Origin: Taenia hydatigena | Lineage: Eukaryota > Platyhelminthes > Cestoda > Cyclophyllidea > Taeniidae | Direction of reading: 5' to 3' | NCBI GenBank assembly: GCA_036345935.2 | Contig: JADWOT020000031.1 | Location: forward strand, 295,851 to 359,850 | DNA length: 64,000 nucleotides | In this document: in pieces, positions 61,044 through 64,000 of the stretch | How the letters are laid out: the number at the start of each line of letters is the position of its first letter | How positions within the stretch are numbered: the first letter of the stretch is position 1 | Notes under the pieces: model-generated | What the model was told of the DNA's origin: nothing | Databases searched by the model: none | What the model saw: the letters and a program-made list of their open reading frames with translations, nothing else | Position numbers and translations under genes: made by a program

Positions 61044-61280
61044 GCCGACCAAGTGCCGCCCCACAGGCAGACTAACTGGCCAAGTTTGCGACTACTAGTG
61101 CGGCAATGGCTCTCTTGAGCACCACCACAGGTTGGATAGTTGAATACCGGATGTGTCGGCCGATGGGCTGACACTTGGGTGTTGGTCTGTTTTACTGTCT
61201 TAAATGTAGAAGCTGCAGTGTTGAGCGGTGATGCTACGACATGCAGAATTACCACGGGAATTCGGATAGGGTGCGGTGCA
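61044..61280 (+). pseudogene. H3: Histone H3 pseudogene, C-terminal part only
   Basis: Directly after the H2A stop, the DNA follows the second half of H3. aagtgccg at 61050 corresponds to the KLPFQR codons, and ctggccaag to IAQ. Then agtgcggcaatggctctc at 61097-61114 encodes SAAMAL exactly where H3 has SSAVMAL. ggtctgttt at 61184 fits GLF, gacatgcag at 61238 fits KDIQ, and gaattcgg with gtgc at 61258-61279 fits RIRGERA. About 65 extra bases interrupt it between 61115 and 61170. The N-terminal half is absent. Confidence 0.65.
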
Positions 61281-61317
61281 TTTCTTTCTTCCCTTACACG
61301 CACTTGTACGTCACATT

Positions 61318-61530
61318 GGTGGGCTGGTGGTGGGATGGATTGCCATGGCGCAAGAGTTTGATGCGACAAGTTGGACAAATTGAGTACAACCGATAGCCAT
61401 GTCGGTGGCAGCGGTTGTCTATGACGATGTGCGTCTACACAAGAGATGTGTAGATGTGTGCACAAGAGTGGGTGAGAGGTGGAGGCATGTGAATGAGACG
61501 CCCTTTTGTGAGAGCACTGGGAGTCACTCA
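61318..61530 (+). pseudogene. H4: Probable histone H4 pseudogene
   Basis: Nucleotide text resembles H4 in order. A run of ggtgg triplets at 61318-61337 fits the glycine-rich tail. gccatggcgcaagagttt then gcgacaag fits GAKRHRKVLRDN. caaccgatagccat fits KPAIR, tctac with agaga fits LIYEET, gtgtgcacaag fits GVLK, and gtggaggcatgtgaatgagacgcc fits LENVIRDA. No long frame survives. The match is weaker than for H2A or H2B and gains support mainly from position beside the other core histones. Confidence 0.45.
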
Positions 61531-61785
61531 ATCCAGCATAAAGCCTACCCCTCTTCCCTCTTTCCCCTTCACTGTCGACCCAACCATCATAAGCATCCTT
61601 ACACGGCCCATTACTATATCCACTTCCTGTCCTTGCTCTACCCTGTCCTCACCTACACCTAGACATAGGCACTGCCAGAACCAACAGTAGCAACCTGAGG
61701 GCATGGCGACAATGGATACGAGCTAGAAGTGGTTGTAGGAATGTATATTTCTGCCACACAACCAAGAATGAAGGTGGAGATTGTA
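61531..61785. other. Pyrimidine-rich gap between histone relics
   Basis: C/T-rich text at 61547-61680 produces overlapping plus-strand frames rich in S, P and T. I could not find the stem-loop that normally ends replication-type histone mRNAs on either side. Confidence 0.5.
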
Positions 61786-62163
61786 GTGACCTTCAAGAGG
61801 ACCGTGAGATACATTCACTTCCTCACTCTGCACTCCACACCCATTCCATTCACTTGGAGCTGGTGCGCTTGCATCAGACACACAGCAGTCTGAACCGCTC
61901 TGCTGGTGAATGTCGACTTCTTCTTGCAATGCGCTAACCGGCTCGACTCGGTGGCAATACCTTCGAAGATGTCGATCACGACAAATCTAATGACCTACAA
62001 CACCTTCGACAAGATACTCGTGTCCGGATGCACTTGGTGCAACAATTTGTAGATGCGGATGCCGTAGGTCTCCTTCCTCCTCTTCTTCGCCTTGTCCATC
62101 TTCGGTACCTTCACCTTAGGCGCCTCCTTTGTGGCTTTGCCTGACTACTTTAGAGCCGGATAT
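61786..62163 (-). pseudogene. H2B: Histone H2B pseudogene
   Basis: On the minus strand, one frame from 62144 to 61881 reads [42 protein letters not shown], a stop, then [34 protein letters not shown]. This is the H2B fold from the basic tail to the start of its fourth helix. A TAG sits at 62145 just before SGKA. The C-terminal part beyond 61881 is scrambled by frame shifts, with a degraded match to AVSEGTKAV. The inferred start at 62163 has ATA for ATG. It lies tail to tail with the H2A, H3 and H4 relics. Confidence 0.92.
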
Positions 62164-63024
62164 TGAATGCCTCCTTATGTTTCCCTGTTTCGTAAAAGGG
62201 ATTGCTATGCTCCTTCCAAATGGCAACAATAACCGCATCGCAGAGGTTCCATGACCTCTGCCGCTGATGTTACGCTTACATGCCAATTATATAAAAACTT
62301 GAAAATTTCGTGCATATTTTTTTTACAATCGGACAAGCCACATTTAGGTTTGCAACGTCATTGATTCCTATACGAAACACACCATGTCTAAACATCGCAT
62401 TCACATATGATCCCACGTTGCATACACTGCCGGTTCCTAACCTTGACTAGACACATTGCCTATTTCTCCATTCACTCGTAGACTCACAAGCCCGCTGTTG
62501 TCCGTACCACATCCGCCATCAAATTTTGCCACATCTAGGGTAGTTTTAATGTGATAGTTTAACGAAACGGCTGTCTCTCTCACCACAAAACTCACGAATG
62601 ACCACTCCTATCGCCACCACATCTTATATAGTTTGGCCAGAAGCCAGCTGCATCCATGAATAGCAACTCACAATCGCATGAAATCAGTGGGCATACCACA
62701 TAGTCAACAGCATTGAAAAGAAGCGGTTGTAACATAGGAAATGTTAAGCATTACGTTACAATACAAATGCTGTCGAAACGAGCTAATGCGCTGTTGAGTG
62801 AGATCTCAGCCACGCCTTTCATTAAAGTGGTAAAAACACCTGCACTTGAGTGCCCCAGAATGAGAAACAGCAACGCAGTCAATGCAGACAGAGTTCATCC
62901 CCTTTCTTCGAATCAACTCCGGATCAAACGCTAGCCGTCAGCAAAATATTCAAGCTTCTGTTAAGTGATAGCCCAAGCCCACACTTGACCAGACAATCGA
63001 TCCCGAAAATGGCTATTAAGAAAG
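62164..63024. other. No gene recognised
   Basis: Frames at 62713-62934 and 62850-63053 (+) are anonymous. No additional histone relic (such as H1) was seen upstream of H2B. Confidence 0.5.
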
Positions 63025-63810
63025 CTTCCTTGGTTGGACATTTATATCACTGACTAGCATGCTTGCATTAGGTAGAGGCGCTGGTGGTAAAGAGGACATT
63101 CTGAGCTCATTTTAAGCAATACAGGATGAAACTCTCGTGCTTATTATTATGCTCCAACGACTGAATAGCTCCTATTGAGATAAGACTTCACCCTGGGAAC
63201 AGGTGATCATTGGGCCCTTCAGAATGATTCATTCTTTTGTATTTATTGTTTTTCACCTTTGGGCTGTTCTATTTTTCCATTCTGTTATTTTCAATGCCAT
63301 TTTCGACGAGATGAAGCAGGGTTCAAGCAAATTATGGTAATGCAGCATGGACAGAGGAGAATTCATTTAGTTTCAACGATGCACATGACGCAATAATAGC
63401 GTTTGTGGGCAGTCTACTTTCTGCTGAATATAAAGCACAGTCTTCATCTTCATTTATGTGATTAAATTGTAAAATAAACTCGCAAAAACGAAATAAACTT
63501 ACATGCTTGTTAACGCAGGTTGCCGATTGGGTCTCCATTCCAGCTGTTACATTTCACTTATTCGCATAGACTCTACACAGAATATCGCCCCTTGTTCCTT
63601 CGCTATTGCAGCCAGCGAAGCAGCGCCCACGAATGAAGGAACTGACATTAAGTTGTCTCCTGCCGGCATCTCAATAGGTAGCATCATACCTCATGACTAT
63701 CATAATCTTCATATAAATACCTGATGACGAATTATCCTTCTTCTAAGACGGGTGCATATTCACGTTCCATAGTGATTTGCAACTTCAAATAAAGGAAAGT
63801 TGCGCATTAT
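63025..63810 (-). repeat. Dispersed 0.8-kb repeat (inverted partner 10700-11435)
   Basis: The reverse complement follows 10700-11435 almost end to end. Compared with that copy it has about 95 additional bases near 63135-63230 and in-frame stops where the 10.8-kb copy reads EEGWFVI. On the plus strand it is open from 63503 to 63724, ending IKLSPAGISIGSIIPHDYHN and LHINT, and the same C-terminal text is kept antisense in the partner. Another kept frame is FNHINEDEDCALYSAES on the minus strand (FNHVNENKDYTSYSAES in the partner). Confidence 0.75.
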
Positions 63811-64000
63811 TGTAGGTTTGCATAATGGACACAGTATAGAGATCTTTTAAAAGAACAAAGAATGGACATCAGCAATGCGGTAAGTAAAAGTCCAGTTGGA
63901 ATCCAAATTGCGAGGTTATAACAGGCCGACGTGCTTACCTTCATTCTCGAGAGTACAATGGAGGGCGAGGCTGAATGGATGGGGTCTGGGATGGGCTGAA
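63811..64000. other. No gene recognised
   Basis: Window edge. A gcggtaagt text at 63879 resembles a splice donor, but there is no open frame leading to it. Confidence 0.5.

Noticed and set aside
60989..61531. 180-codon minus-strand open frame
   Set aside because: It lies antisense to the H2A, H3 and H4 relics. Its H/S/T/P-rich text comes from the complementary strand of histone codons.
63879..63890. Splice-donor-like gcggtaagt
   Set aside because: No open frame or acceptor partner supports an exon there.
1..64000. A new defence, RNA-guided or biosynthetic system
   Set aside because: There are no intact multi-gene arrangements, no CRISPR-like repeats and no conserved enzyme domains. All extended structure is explained by decayed repeats and pseudogenes.

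Overview
The window looks like gene-poor nuclear DNA from an animal. No intact gene can be assigned in 64 kb. The longest start-to-stop frame is 186 codons, and I found no bacterial operon, Shine-Dalgarno site, CRISPR array, rRNA or tRNA. The animal assignment rests on histone relics at 60.7-62.2 kb. They match animal core histones (for example the H2A tail GVTIVQDGVLPKI followed by AVLLSKKTEK) better than plant or fungal ones. The base composition, about 60% A+T by eye, and the loose texture would suit an invertebrate such as a flatworm, but that is only an impression.

Most of the recognisable structure is old duplicated DNA. From the left: 0-4.3 kb holds two pairs of short repeats whose reading frames survive in both copies; 5.2 and 9.7 kb carry a direct repeat pair; 6.8-9.35 kb is a long inverted repeat with arms of about 550 bp around a 1.4-kb spacer; 10.7-11.4 kb is a roughly 700-bp repeat whose inverted partner lies at 63.0-63.8 kb; and 11.6-12.5 kb is a frame-shifted coding relic. 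The region 24.6-25.1 kb is a cysteine-rich EGF/laminin-EGF-like relic on the minus strand. A tandem duplication sits at 27.5-28.8 kb, and a repeat at 29.0-29.4 kb recurs at 59.2-59.7 kb. Two adjacent, highly decayed satellites with periods near 170 bp occupy 34.6-36.5 kb. A regular 61-bp minisatellite lies at 45.5-45.8 kb. A repeat with a conserved antisense frame recurs at 44.1 and 49.1 kb, and a linked one at 49.4 and 51.8 kb.

The clearest biological finding is at 60.7-62.2 kb: a dead core-histone cluster. H2A (+), the C-terminal half of H3 (+) and a probable H4 (+) are followed by H2B on the opposite strand. All are broken by stops and indels. It explains the locally GC-rich composition and the long antisense frame there.

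The long stretches between these features contain only short open frames of the size expected by chance. Where a stretch is listed as empty, I looked and could not support a gene. Repeat limits were found by eye and are good to a few tens of bases. I did not find a convincing new functional system; the findings below are mainly fossils worth proper alignment.
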